From contig NZ_JADQBZ010000016.1 in the NCBI RefSeq assembly GCF_016278365.1, positions 1-52,542 of the forward strand: 52,542 nucleotides of DNA, in the 5' to 3' direction. The stretch comes from Methanolobus sp. Lineage in GTDB: Archaea > Halobacteriota > Methanosarcinia > Methanosarcinales > Methanosarcinaceae. Below, in pieces: positions 45,276 to 52,542 of this stretch. The translations under genes were made by a program, and so were the position numbers. Under the pieces are notes generated by a model, which had not been told where the DNA came from, made no database searches, and saw nothing but the letters and a program-made list of their open reading frames with translations. The number at the start of each line of letters is the position of its first letter. Within the stretch, counting starts at the first letter, position 1.

Positions 45276-45562
45276 CACTTACCTTTTCTTTCATTCTAAT
45301 TTTTTAAAATAGTAACAAACGTCTCATAGTAGACAAAAATACGATTCAAGGTTGGCTATGCGTAGAAGATGTTGAAAACCTTCATATCAAAAGCTATGAT
45401 TGTTTTTAGTTAAAAAATATATTGTTAATCAGAATTATTTATCTCATCAAAGTAAAAAAAGTACTCTATTTATATATTATTAATAAAAACATGTGCAATT
45501 ATTTGGTATGTGATAACATATAAATAATAAATGCTTCCATTTTAATTATTGGTGAGATATAA
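45276..45562. other. AT-rich spacer
   Basis: No gene. A TTTATATATTATT element at about 45468-45480 and a GGTGAG ribosome binding site at 45551 serve the DUF4386 gene. Confidence 0.4.
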
Positions 45563-46276
45563 ATGACAAATCAAATTGTTGATGATATATCTTTACGTAA
45601 AGTTGCAATAATTGCCGGTTTAAGTTATCTTATCATTTTTGTACTTGGCATTGTAGCTAATTTTGTTGTTCTTATGAATCTGTTTGTACCGGAAAATGCT
45701 GCCACAACCGTAAACAACATCACGGCTAATATGAGCCAATTACGCCTAGGAATTCTGGGTTTCATAATCATGGTTATTTTTGATGTGGTTGTGGCTTGGG
45801 CACTCTATATTTTTCTGAAACCTGTAAGCAATAGTCTTTCATTACTTGCAGCTTGGTTAAGACTGGTGAATGCAACCATTTTTGGAATAGCTCTATTCAA
45901 TTTGTTCAGTGTTCTGCGCCTTTTTGGAGATGCCAACTATTTGACACAGCTTAGTACAGGTCAGTTACAGATTCAGGTAATGTCGCTTCTACATGCTTTC
46001 AACGACACGTGGTTGATAGGATTAATATTTTTTGGCCTTCATCTTGCTGTGCTTGGTTATCTGATTATTATCTCAGGATATATACCTAAATTTATAGGCA
46101 TATTGTTAGTAATCGCATCTATTGGATATTTGATTGATAGTTTTGCACATTTCGTCCTGAGTAACTATGCTGATTATGCAGGGATATTTATGATGATAGT
46201 TGTCGTGCCAGGAGTCATTGGAGAATTGTCATTTACGTTATGGCTTTTGCTAAAAGGACGAAAACTTGAGTTATAA
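45563..46276 (+). CDS. DUF4386 membrane protein
   Basis: A 237-aa protein with six hydrophobic segments: LRKVAIIAGLSYLIIFVLGI opening, then LGILGFIIMVIFDVVVAWAL, LAAWLRLVNATIFGIALFNL, LHAFNDTWLIGLIFFGLHLA, a paired segment, and a last helix. The AAWLRLVNA and HLAVLGYLI segments match the DUF4386 family of unknown function, common in Actinobacteria, Bacteroidetes and methanogens. Clear GGTGAG ribosome binding site. Confidence 0.85.
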   Translation: MTNQIVDDISLRKVAIIAGLSYLIIFVLGIVANFVVLMNLFVPENAATTVNNITANMSQLRLGILGFIIMVIFDVVVAWALYIFLKPVSNSLSLLAAWLRLVNATIFGIALFNLFSVLRLFGDANYLTQLSTGQLQIQVMSLLHAFNDTWLIGLIFFGLHLAVLGYLIIISGYIPKFIGILLVIASIGYLIDSFAHFVLSNYADYAGIFMMIVVVPGVIGELSFTLWLLLKGRKLEL

Positions 46277-46450
46277 AAAACTTATAAGGAATTCTGTGGT
46301 AGACAATTAGTCCAATTAACCACAAACTTTTCTTTTTTCTATCTGTTGGGTATTGAGATTTTACAAAATAGATGCAGTATTAATTATCGTTGCGTTTTTT
46401 GTAGATTACTATATCCCTCCCTTTCTGTGCGAGGAATGAAACTCGAATGC
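46277..46450. other. Probable junction between host DNA and virus module
   Basis: About 170 AT-rich bases between a chromosomal-type gene and the first viral gene. No tRNA or clear direct repeat was recognised. GCGAGGAATGAAACTCG-like sequence at 46418-46436 is a weak inverted repeat beside the viral genes. Confidence 0.35.
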
Positions 46451-46657
46451 TTATACTAACTTCTTCAGTTTAAGCTTCTCAATCACCAGCTCGGCAGTCT
46501 CCTCCAACTGTTTCTTCTTGAGATCGTTCTGCATCTTCGAATAATATTCCGCAATGAAGTCCACAGCTCGGCTCTTGTTGCAATCCTGCTCTCTCATCAC
46601 CCGATGAAGTACTGCGGTCGTATTCTTGCTCACGGTTGCATAAAGTTTTGGTCTCAT
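46451..46657 (-). CDS. Ribbon-helix-helix-like small viral protein
   Basis: A 68-aa basic protein: MRPKLYATVSKNTTAVLHRV, then EQDCNKSRAVDFIAEYY and a Lys-rich helix. A leading strand, two helices and a basic tail fit a ribbon-helix-helix DNA-binding domain. The ATG follows AGGTGAATAC and sits four bases after the terminase stop, so it is co-transcribed. A longer frame exists to 46969 but overlaps terL in a shadow frame and is not used. It might regulate the packaging operon. Confidence 0.6.
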   Translation of the reverse strand: MRPKLYATVSKNTTAVLHRVMREQDCNKSRAVDFIAEYYSKMQNDLKKKQLEETAELVIEKLKLKKLV

Positions 46658-46661
46658 GTAT

Positions 46662-48005
46662 TCACCTGGGTCTTGTTCTGATAAGTGCTGACAGGTCCAG
46701 CTCCTGTGCTCCAAACCTCGATCTGCTAAGCTCTGAGAGAGCCCACACGAGAGCATCCACGCGGTCCGGGCTACTTCCCTCTCCCGGGACCCAGTCACAC
46801 ATCTGGTCCTCAAGAGCTGAAAAGGATCCCACATGATGTACCTTGCCCTGCTCGTACAGAGCACTGATAGGCTCGGCTCTGGTCTGCTTTCCCCGGCTGG
46901 CCCTAACCGACTTATAGGAAACATTCGGATCGATCGTTCGAAGCGTATATTCCACGAGCTCCCCTCCATTGTTCACTTCCCCGATCACCCGATCTGCAGA
47001 GTGTTTGTAGTAGGCTGCAATTACCTCCTGCGCCCATTTTTTCGGTGTTGAGTGGATGGTATGGTCCCCCAGCACATAGTACTCCCCACGCTCATCCACA
47101 GCTGCAACAACAATGCCTGTGTCATCTGCGGATGAGGAGGACGTGACCGCCGGGTCCACGCCCACAACTATCCTGACCAGTTCAGGAGTTTTCGTGACCT
47201 TGTTGTTCTCGATCACATCTCTTGTCCATAGTGCATCCGGGTTGTCGTCCAGGATCTCTGCGTTGAGCTCCTGCCTACCCAGCCGGGTCCCTTCGTATCT
47301 GCTGATGATCACGTCGATGAAGGCAGGTGCCAGGTTGGACAGGTTCTCGTAGGTAGACCCTCTTGTCACGTGGGTGCTGGAATCGTTCAAGAGTGCTTTG
47401 ACAAGTGGAATTGGCCGGGGAGTTGTGGTGATGGCAGCTCTTGGATCATCCCCCGCCCTTAGGCCAAACTGCAGCATATCCCAGGTCCTGTCAGGATATT
47501 TCCATGCGGCTATCTCATCACACCATGCAGTGTCGTGCTGTGGACCTCTCAGCCTATCCGGCTCCTCGGCACTGAAAAGCAAAGCATTCGCACCGTTGGG
47601 CCAGGTGAGCCTGCGTTTGGATGGTTTATAGACTGGCCGGTTCCAAGGTGGGCAAACTGACAATATTCCAGATTCTCCCTCCACCATGGTATCCCTGGCG
47701 TCTGCTGCTGTTGGGGCCACCAGGGCTATCCTGCGAGCCTTGCCGGACTCTACCCTGTCACGGACCCATTCGGCTCCAACTCGTGATTTACCCCAGCCTC
47801 GCCCCGAGAGCACCAGCCAATACTGCCAATTTCCTTCAGGTGGCAGTTGGTTGGACCGGGCCCAGAACTTCCAGTCGTATTCTAGCTTTGGGAGCTCCTC
47901 GTCGCTGATATCACTCAAGATCTTCTGGCGCTCTGAGCCTGGCAGCAATGCTATTGATTCTGCTAGTGATTCTCTCTCTTGTTTCATCTGTATTGATCTC
48001 GACAT
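46662..48005 (-). CDS. Terminase large subunit
   Basis: The DNA-packaging motor of a tailed virus, 447 aa. The ATPase half has Walker A (LVLSGRGWGKSR, 65-76), the LVAPTAADARDTM segment, and Walker B with catalytic Glu164 (DTAWCDEIAAW). The nuclease half has an RNase H-like fold with Asp284 (VVGVDPAVTS), Glu343 and the late Asp pair (SSPDRVDALVWAL). It overlaps terS by 95 bases from the first ATG (or 77 if Met7, at 47987, starts it). All catalytic residues are present, so the protein should be functional. Confidence 0.93.
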   Translation of the reverse strand: MSRSIQMKQERESLAESIALLPGSERQKILSDISDEELPKLEYDWKFWARSNQLPPEGNWQYWLVLSGRGWGKSRVGAEWVRDRVESGKARRIALVAPTAADARDTMVEGESGILSVCPPWNRPVYKPSKRRLTWPNGANALLFSAEEPDRLRGPQHDTAWCDEIAAWKYPDRTWDMLQFGLRAGDDPRAAITTTPRPIPLVKALLNDSSTHVTRGSTYENLSNLAPAFIDVIISRYEGTRLGRQELNAEILDDNPDALWTRDVIENNKVTKTPELVRIVVGVDPAVTSSSSADDTGIVVAAVDERGEYYVLGDHTIHSTPKKWAQEVIAAYYKHSADRVIGEVNNGGELVEYTLRTIDPNVSYKSVRASRGKQTRAEPISALYEQGKVHHVGSFSALEDQMCDWVPGEGSSPDRVDALVWALSELSRSRFGAQELDLSALIRTRPR

Positions 48006-48345
48006 TGTTCTGGGTCATATTGATCTCAACTTCCCGCCGACCGAACTCAGCAGGACAACTGCGCTCAAGCCACCATGCTGCAGCCTGCCAGGTATGGGGT
48101 GCTGCTTTCTGGATGATGGCAACATTCCTGGCAATGGCCTCTGCCCTGGCCTTTTTTGTCTGCAGGTAGAAATCATGATACTGCCCCGTTGTTTCTTGTT
48201 CTCCGCGCTTCATCCAGTCGTAATAGGTGGTAGGAGCGATGCCCACAGCATCACAGGCATGGATCACAGGGACACCGGCCTTAAGCAGTTTGATGAGCGG
48301 TTCGGATACTTCAGCTATTATTAAGCTGCCCTTTTGTCTTCCCAT
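47911..48345 (-). CDS. Terminase small subunit
   Basis: A 144-aa DNA-recognition subunit. The helix-turn-helix is at about 25-50 (GVPVIHACDAVGIAPTTYYD), then a helical oligomerisation core (QTKKARAEAIARNVAIIQKA; TWQAAAWWLERSCPAEFGRR), and a C-terminal arm (INSIAARLRAPEDLE). The WLERxxPxxFGRR motif is typical of TerS from many tailed phages. Position just before terL supports the call. Confidence 0.85.
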   Translation of the reverse strand: MGRQKGSLIIAEVSEPLIKLLKAGVPVIHACDAVGIAPTTYYDWMKRGEQETTGQYHDFYLQTKKARAEAIARNVAIIQKAAPHTWQAAAWWLERSCPAEFGRREVEINMTQNNVEINTDETRERITSRINSIAARLRAPEDLE

Positions 48346-49550
48346 GTGAATATCTCTCCATTTCGTTTCAGTTCATTGTTGCCGGTCAGATTGACATATC
48401 TCTGAAGGATGACATCGACATACCGAGGATCAAGTTCAACTCCGTAGCAGACACGATTGAGTTGATGTGATGCGATCAGTGTCGTGCCAGAGCCGCCGAA
48501 CAGGTCAAGGACAATATCCCTCTGCCGGGACGAATTACCGATGGCATTTGCAACCAGGACCACCGGCTTTGTGGTGGGGTGAAGCTTAGAGGCTGAAGGC
48601 CTGTCAAAGTTCCATAGGTCAGACTGTTTCCTGTCCTCCACCTGGCACAGCCTGGGAGCTCCTTCCTTCCAGCCATACCATATTGGCTCGTACTGGGTGT
48701 GGTAGTCCTTCCTGGAGAGGACGAGCCTGTCCTTGGCCCAGATTATCGTGCTGCTCCAGTGGTAGCTGTTCTCCTTGAGGGCCAGCATCATGTTCCCCCA
48801 TTCCTGAGCCGACATCACAACGTAGGTCGGGCATCCGTCCTTTGAGAACCGATTCATGCACGCAAAGCTTGCCATCATGAATTCTTTGAAGTCCTCTGTT
48901 TCCATTGCATCGTTCAGGATACTTCGCTGCTTCCAGGAAGGATGCTTTGTTGCACCATAGTTCACATTCCAGGGCGGGTCAGTGAATATCAGATCGGCCT
49001 TTTGCTCACCCATGAGCTTTGCAACCTGGTCCGGGTCAGTGCTGTCCCCGCAGAGCAATCTGTGATCTCCCATCTCCCATATATCTCCGAGAACTGTCAC
49101 AGGCTCTTCAGGTGGCTCAGGTGGTTTGTCCTCAATGACCTCGACCGGTGTTATCGACCCGAGCAGGCTGTCCACATCATCCAGCGTGTAACCGGTGGCT
49201 TCAAGGTCGAAGTCCGGGATCTCCGCGATCTCGTGCAGCAGCCTTGCAAGCATCTCAGTGTCCGTTTCTGCCAGTTCAGCCAGCCTGTTATCGGCAATCA
49301 CATAGGCCACAGCCTTCTCATAAGGCAGGTCGAGGGCTATTACGGGAACCTCGGTAAATCCCAGCTCAAGGGCTGCCTGGAGCCTTGCGTGGCCTGCTAC
49401 GACCATATTGTCTGATGCAATTAGGATAGGATTGGTCCAGCCGAACTCTCGTAATGACTTCTTAAGCATGGTCAACTGGCTTTCAGGATGCCTTTTCGGG
49501 TTGTTGGCAAATGGTCTCAACTCGCCCACTGGCATAGTAATGACTTGCAT
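48321..49550 (-). CDS. ParB-like/DNA (cytosine-N4 or adenine-N6) methyltransferase fusion
   Basis: A 409-aa protein. Residues 1-110 are a ParB/sulfiredoxin-like nuclease fold domain (VGELRPFANNPKRHPESQL; VVAGHARLQAA). Residues 150-409 are a beta-class amino-methyltransferase with DPPW (191-194) and the AdoMet-binding FGGSGTT (351-357). Such fusions are widespread in tailed phages and protect virus DNA from restriction. Target sequence unknown. Coupled to the zinc-ribbon gene (stop TAA directly precedes its ATG) and overlaps terS by 25 bases. Confidence 0.93.
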   Translation of the reverse strand: MQVITMPVGELRPFANNPKRHPESQLTMLKKSLREFGWTNPILIASDNMVVAGHARLQAALELGFTEVPVIALDLPYEKAVAYVIADNRLAELAETDTEMLARLLHEIAEIPDFDLEATGYTLDDVDSLLGSITPVEVIEDKPPEPPEEPVTVLGDIWEMGDHRLLCGDSTDPDQVAKLMGEQKADLIFTDPPWNVNYGATKHPSWKQRSILNDAMETEDFKEFMMASFACMNRFSKDGCPTYVVMSAQEWGNMMLALKENSYHWSSTIIWAKDRLVLSRKDYHTQYEPIWYGWKEGAPRLCQVEDRKQSDLWNFDRPSASKLHPTTKPVVLVANAIGNSSRQRDIVLDLFGGSGTTLIASHQLNRVCYGVELDPRYVDVILQRYVNLTGNNELKRNGEIFTWEDKRAA

Positions 49551-49838
49551 TTATTCGCACCTTTTTCCAATGTTCGAAAGATATATCTTTTTCATATGAG
49601 TTCGGGTTTTTCTGCCGATGTTGCCGGTCTTCGAATTATCCACTGTTTTTTGAACCACAGGCAAACTTGAGGCCTTCTCGCCTAGACTGACAGGAATCCT
49701 GGATGGCCCGAGCTTCTCCCCCCTGACCAATTCCGCCACTTCTTCACATCTGGAGCAGGTGACCTTATCAAGCGGTTCTGTGACGAAGGTCCTCTCCTTG
49801 CAATACAGGCACATGCAGGATACTGGAGCAAAGTTCAT
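49551..49838 (-). CDS. Small zinc-ribbon viral protein
   Basis: A 95-aa protein. Cys-rich SCMCLYCKERTF and TCSRCEE form a zinc ribbon near the N-terminus; the rest is basic and contains no known domain. ATG at 49838 follows GGGTGG. The stop abuts the methyltransferase ATG. Probably binds nucleic acid or acts in early-to-late switching; unknown. Confidence 0.65.
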   Translation of the reverse strand: MNFAPVSCMCLYCKERTFVTEPLDKVTCSRCEEVAELVRGEKLGPSRIPVSLGEKASSLPVVQKTVDNSKTGNIGRKTRTHMKKIYLSNIGKRCE

Positions 49839-50008
49839 GCTACCACCCTTTGAATAGCTGGGACTTTGTACCCTGCCCGACATGTCTTACTTTTCTCTAA
49901 CTCCTTATATATGGAAAAATAAGACATGTATAGTATAATAGGAAATACACGCAAGAAAACAATTCTCAAAATAACCCGGACAAGCCGGGCACAGTGCAAG
50001 ACGGTCAT
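49835..50008 (-). CDS. Possible 57-aa membrane-like ORF between primase and zinc-ribbon genes
   Basis: A frame starting ATGA on the primase stop and ending ATGA on the next start encodes a hydrophobic stretch (VRVILRIVFLRVFPIILYMS). The overlaps at both ends look like real gene coupling, but the operator-like repeat and TATA box at 49880-49929 lie inside it, and no ribosome binding site was seen. It may be only an open frame across a promoter. Confidence 0.3.
   Translation of the reverse strand: MTVLHCARLVRVILRIVFLRVFPIILYMSYFSIYKELEKSKTCRAGYKVPAIQRVVA
49880..49929 (-). promoter_or_regulatory. Inverted repeat bracketing a TATA box: putative repressed late promoter
   Basis: ACATGTCTTACTTTTC (49880-49895) pairs with GAAAAATAAGACATGT (49914-49929), 16 bases with one mismatch. 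The 18-base spacer contains TTATATAT (49905-49912). Transcription leftward would start near 49880, about 40 bases before the zinc-ribbon ATG. A dimeric repressor or activator binding both arms would cover the TATA box. Confidence 0.6.
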
Positions 50009-52317
50009 AGTTTCACCTGCTCGGTCTTGAGCCTTATCACGGGTGCTGCAAAAGCAAAACCGTGTTTCCATGCTCCTGGCAGCTCGTATGTATGTATCCT
50101 TACGCCATTCTCATCGATCGGCCTTCTTGCATACACCTCGTACTTGTCCACCGATTGTGTCAACCCGGTCGTTGTCGAGGGTATCTTTCCGGTGTCCACA
50201 TCATTGGCCAGGGCCCAGCGGAAGATCGAATCAAGCAGGTCTTCCTTTGCGACGTTCACGTTCACACCCTTTCTCTCATGATCGAGACCTTCCTGAAGGA
50301 ACTGGTATATCGGATCAGAATTGTAGCTCCACATCTCACGAACCTCACCTGCAGAACTTCTGACCACCAGGCCGTTACGTTTGATCTCTATCATTTTCTT
50401 TATCACTCTGTATAAAAAGCCAGATAGGTTTTCAGCAGCGAACATCTTCACAGTGAAATCGGGATCCTTCTCAAACCAGTAGGGAAAGAACACGTATTCC
50501 CACCTGTCCCAGAAGGCAGTGTCGTTCTTGACCTTCTTATCAAAAGACGGCGGTGCATTGCATGTGAAAACATGTAGTGCTCCAAGTGGGGCCATATATG
50601 CCTGTTTACCCTTCTTCTCGATAGAGTGCCACCGCTTGCCAGTAAGTGTTTTGAACGTCCCGGTCTCTGACATGGGGATGTCACTCATATCATCAAAGAT
50701 ATTGAGTGTCTTCCCTTCCAGATTTGCCTTGGCGAATCGGTTCTCGCTGAGTGACTGCAGCGACTCTGCGCTTATGTTCTCCATCCCAAAGACCCGTTCA
50801 AGTAACTGAAGGTAAGTGGATTTGCCGGCGTTGGGGTCGCCCTGGATAAGATACGCTTTCTTGTACGGTTCACTTGCCATCTGCAGGAGTGCCTGTGCCG
50901 GGATCTGATACAATATGTCAATATGTTCGGGAGCCACGTACTCTGTTACCATCTTTTCGTGGATCTCATCAGACATGGTGCTCTGATCAAAGTCGGCGTG
51001 GAGCTTGTAATTGAACATATACCTGGGGTCATGTGACACCAGGTCCACATCGCCTGTATCAAAGCAAAACTTGACCACACCGTTGTTGACAGGGATCATA
51101 TTGTCTATCTGGTTGAAAGGATACTCGTTGTAGGGTGTCTCATACGTCAGATAATGAATGATCTCACTGGTGACCCTCGACAGGGGCCCGGTGTATCCCA
51201 CGGTCTTTGCTATGTTCTGTATCTCAGACTTGATGGCAACAAGCCCTTCCACATAGCATCCTTCCTGGTAGATGTAAAGCTGCTCTGCATAGCTTATCAC
51301 AAGCAATTTCTTTGTGACACCCGCTGCAATACCTGCCAGGTTCAACTTTATATTGGCCTTGCCATTTGCTCCTATATCGACCGAATAGTAGTTCCTGTAC
51401 TCGTCCTCGACTGTGTCCGATCTGCTGGGGCTATGGAACTGGGAAAGCACGGGGTCGGCTTTTATCGAGGCTGTCTTTGCAGTTGCGCCAGGATCGATCT
51501 TTTTAAGTTGATACGCACTGGTCTCCCGATCGAACTCGTTACCAAACGCCATCATGCAGAACAGCATCATCTGCTTCTGGTCAGCGCCGTTTGCCATAAG
51601 CTCTGCACAGATGTGCAACATCCTCTGCCTTCCTTCCATGTCCCTGAACACGCTAAGGTCATGATACATAGGATTGGGTATCTTGTTACCATCTGCATCC
51701 TTTCCGAGGTCATCTTTTACAAAAACGGACTCAAAGAACTCTTTAAAGGCCGGTCTGCTCCTGTTCAGTGTCATCCGGAGCTCCTGGTAGGTGTTCAGCC
51801 ATTTCATGAAGCTGGATATCACCTTGTTGGGGATCTGCGGCCTTTTTGTGATATCTCCGTCCATCTTGTAAACACTGCCAGCCTCATGTATCGACGGGCT
51901 CATGACGACGTTGCCAGCCTCTCCAAGCAGATCTATGCCCAGTGGTTTGGCGTGCTTTAGCTCCAATGCCGGGTTGAACCTGAACAACCAGTGCCATCTA
52001 CCAGATGTCCGGTGCTGTTTCACCCAGTCAGATGTATCAACGCCTTTTAAGATGTCGTCCCACATGCCCTTGATATACCAATCAACATCTATTACCATAA
52101 GATCAGATGCTTTTCCACACACTGCACCGATGTTATAGTCCTTCTTGACAAAATAGTTGTCAAGCTCCTCATCAGAAGGGTTTGTGGCCAGCTTCTGCCA
52201 TCTGGAAAGCAGTGGACGCTTTCCTGGAGATGGCTTGTGGTCCTTTGGTGAGGAAAGTGGGTGAACGATTATCCCCGCTGCCCTATATTTTTTGGCAGCA
52301 TCTATGATCTCTTCCAT
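50005..52317 (-). CDS. Primase-polymerase/superfamily 3 helicase replication protein
   Basis: A 770-aa virus or plasmid replication initiator. The N-terminal bifunctional primase/polymerase domain (about 1-165) has the paired Asp77 and Asp79 in MVIDVDW and His109 in SGRWHWLF. A linker (about 170-460) is followed by a D5/P4-type helicase: Walker A GDPNAGKST (493-501) and FDDMSDIPMSE as Walker B. The protein should unwind and prime at the origin. ATG at 52317 follows GGAGGGG; the frame is open to the window end but that part is a different gene in another frame. Confidence 0.9.
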   Translation of the reverse strand: MEEIIDAAKKYRAAGIIVHPLSSPKDHKPSPGKRPLLSRWQKLATNPSDEELDNYFVKKDYNIGAVCGKASDLMVIDVDWYIKGMWDDILKGVDTSDWVKQHRTSGRWHWLFRFNPALELKHAKPLGIDLLGEAGNVVMSPSIHEAGSVYKMDGDITKRPQIPNKVISSFMKWLNTYQELRMTLNRSRPAFKEFFESVFVKDDLGKDADGNKIPNPMYHDLSVFRDMEGRQRMLHICAELMANGADQKQMMLFCMMAFGNEFDRETSAYQLKKIDPGATAKTASIKADPVLSQFHSPSRSDTVEDEYRNYYSVDIGANGKANIKLNLAGIAAGVTKKLLVISYAEQLYIYQEGCYVEGLVAIKSEIQNIAKTVGYTGPLSRVTSEIIHYLTYETPYNEYPFNQIDNMIPVNNGVVKFCFDTGDVDLVSHDPRYMFNYKLHADFDQSTMSDEIHEKMVTEYVAPEHIDILYQIPAQALLQMASEPYKKAYLIQGDPNAGKSTYLQLLERVFGMENISAESLQSLSENRFAKANLEGKTLNIFDDMSDIPMSETGTFKTLTGKRWHSIEKKGKQAYMAPLGALHVFTCNAPPSFDKKVKNDTAFWDRWEYVFFPYWFEKDPDFTVKMFAAENLSGFLYRVIKKMIEIKRNGLVVRSSAGEVREMWSYNSDPIYQFLQEGLDHERKGVNVNVAKEDLLDSIFRWALANDVDTGKIPSTTTGLTQSVDKYEVYARRPIDENGVRIHTYELPGAWKHGFAFAAPVIRLKTEQVKL

Positions 52318-52367
52318 CAAACCCCTCCGCAATTCTCTTTTCTCATCTGTTTGACATCGACTATCAT
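52317..52367 (-). CDS. Sixteen-codon overlapping ORF before the primase gene
   Basis: ATG at 52367 overlaps the upstream gene's stop (ATGA), and its TGA overlaps the primase ATG (TGATG). It encodes MIVDVKQMRKENCGGV. It may be a translational coupling leader: the ribosome would terminate on the primase start. Confidence 0.35.
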   Translation of the reverse strand: MIVDVKQMRKENCGGV

Positions 52368-52542
52368 GCCCGCACCTCCACACCACTGCTGCTGATACCC
52401 ATATCCGCGATCTTTGTCCGGTGGCCAACGGACCTGCTGCGAAACGCACTGATGCGAATGTTGGTATATGCTGGCTTGCGGTCCACAATCTCGGTCTTCC
52501 AGATCTCTTTTGCGCAAAACTGGCTCTTGTCACCAAATGGTC
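52364..52542 (-). CDS. C-terminal part of an upstream viral gene, cut by the window edge
   Basis: The frame reads FGDKSQFCAKEIWKTEIVDR, then KPAYTNIRISAFRSR and IADMGISSSGVEVRA to a stop. Only the last 58 codons are visible, and the family is not recognisable. Basic residues and position before the primase suggest a DNA-metabolism protein. Confidence 0.5.
   Translation of the reverse strand, partial: PFGDKSQFCAKEIWKTEIVDRKPAYTNIRISAFRSRSVGHRTKIADMGISSSGVEVRA

Noticed and set aside
46277-46450. tRNA-type attachment site at the virus edge
   Set aside because: No tRNA-like arms or CCA-adjacent stem could be recognised; the attachment site remains unknown.
46666-46969. N-terminal extension of the small RHH-like gene across terL
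   Set aside because: The extension has shadow-like composition (Trp/Arg/Cys-rich), and a good ribosome binding site precedes the ATG at 46657.

Overview
The window looks like a methylotrophic methanogen of the Methanosarcinaceae. The markers are tandem-domain Methanosarcina-type S-layer proteins, NosD-like beta-helix surface proteins, a FilR1-type (Msr-like) regulator, a methylamine-type corrinoid protein fragment, archaeal GGTGATC-like ribosome binding sites and AT-rich TATA boxes. The genus is inferred, not proven. No rRNA, tRNA or CRISPR array was seen.

Layout. 0-11.3 kb: a dienelactone-hydrolase-like lipoprotein, a GyrI-like effector-binding protein, an EamA transporter, a 898-aa NosD-type surface protein, and a 1436-aa S-layer-type protein with a C-terminal PGF-CTERM-like anchor signal. 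11.3-14.1 kb: an IS256 remnant, a ZIP-like membrane protein and an IS605-type tnpB with its terminal hairpin. 14.2-20 kb: a FilR1 regulator, a DUF3267 metallopeptidase-like protein, and an operon of a CNNM/CorC-type protein with a SERCA-like P-type ATPase. 20-23.5 kb: a toxin-antitoxin island (hicBA with degenerate hicBA junctions on both sides, and two vapBC-like PIN modules in opposite orientations) embedded in transposon debris. 23.5-31.6 kb: an accessory region full of truncated genes and pieces of IS605, IS66, IS256, IS5 and another DDE transposase, with small membrane proteins, a beheaded WD40 gene and a secreted prodomain-like protein. 31.6-35.7 kb: a 1343-aa surface protein that fuses a papain-like protease to a NosD beta-helix and shares its C-terminal region with the 898-aa protein.

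36-46 kb: a PRC-barrel protein; an oxidative-stress cluster on the minus strand, read as Fur/PerR, peroxiredoxin, a frameshifted ferritin-like gene and a bacterial-type katG; transposon debris; a corrinoid-protein cap domain without its cobalamin-binding half; an NSS sodium symporter; a broken gene of unknown family; and a DUF4386 membrane protein.

46.4-52.5 kb (window end): a head-tail virus module, all on the minus strand: partial gene, primase-helicase, zinc-ribbon protein, ParB-methyltransferase, small and large terminase subunits, and a ribbon-helix-helix-like protein. No portal, capsid or tail gene follows the terminase before host-like DNA resumes. A near-perfect inverted repeat brackets a TATA box in front of the packaging genes and is a good candidate for a repressor-controlled late promoter.
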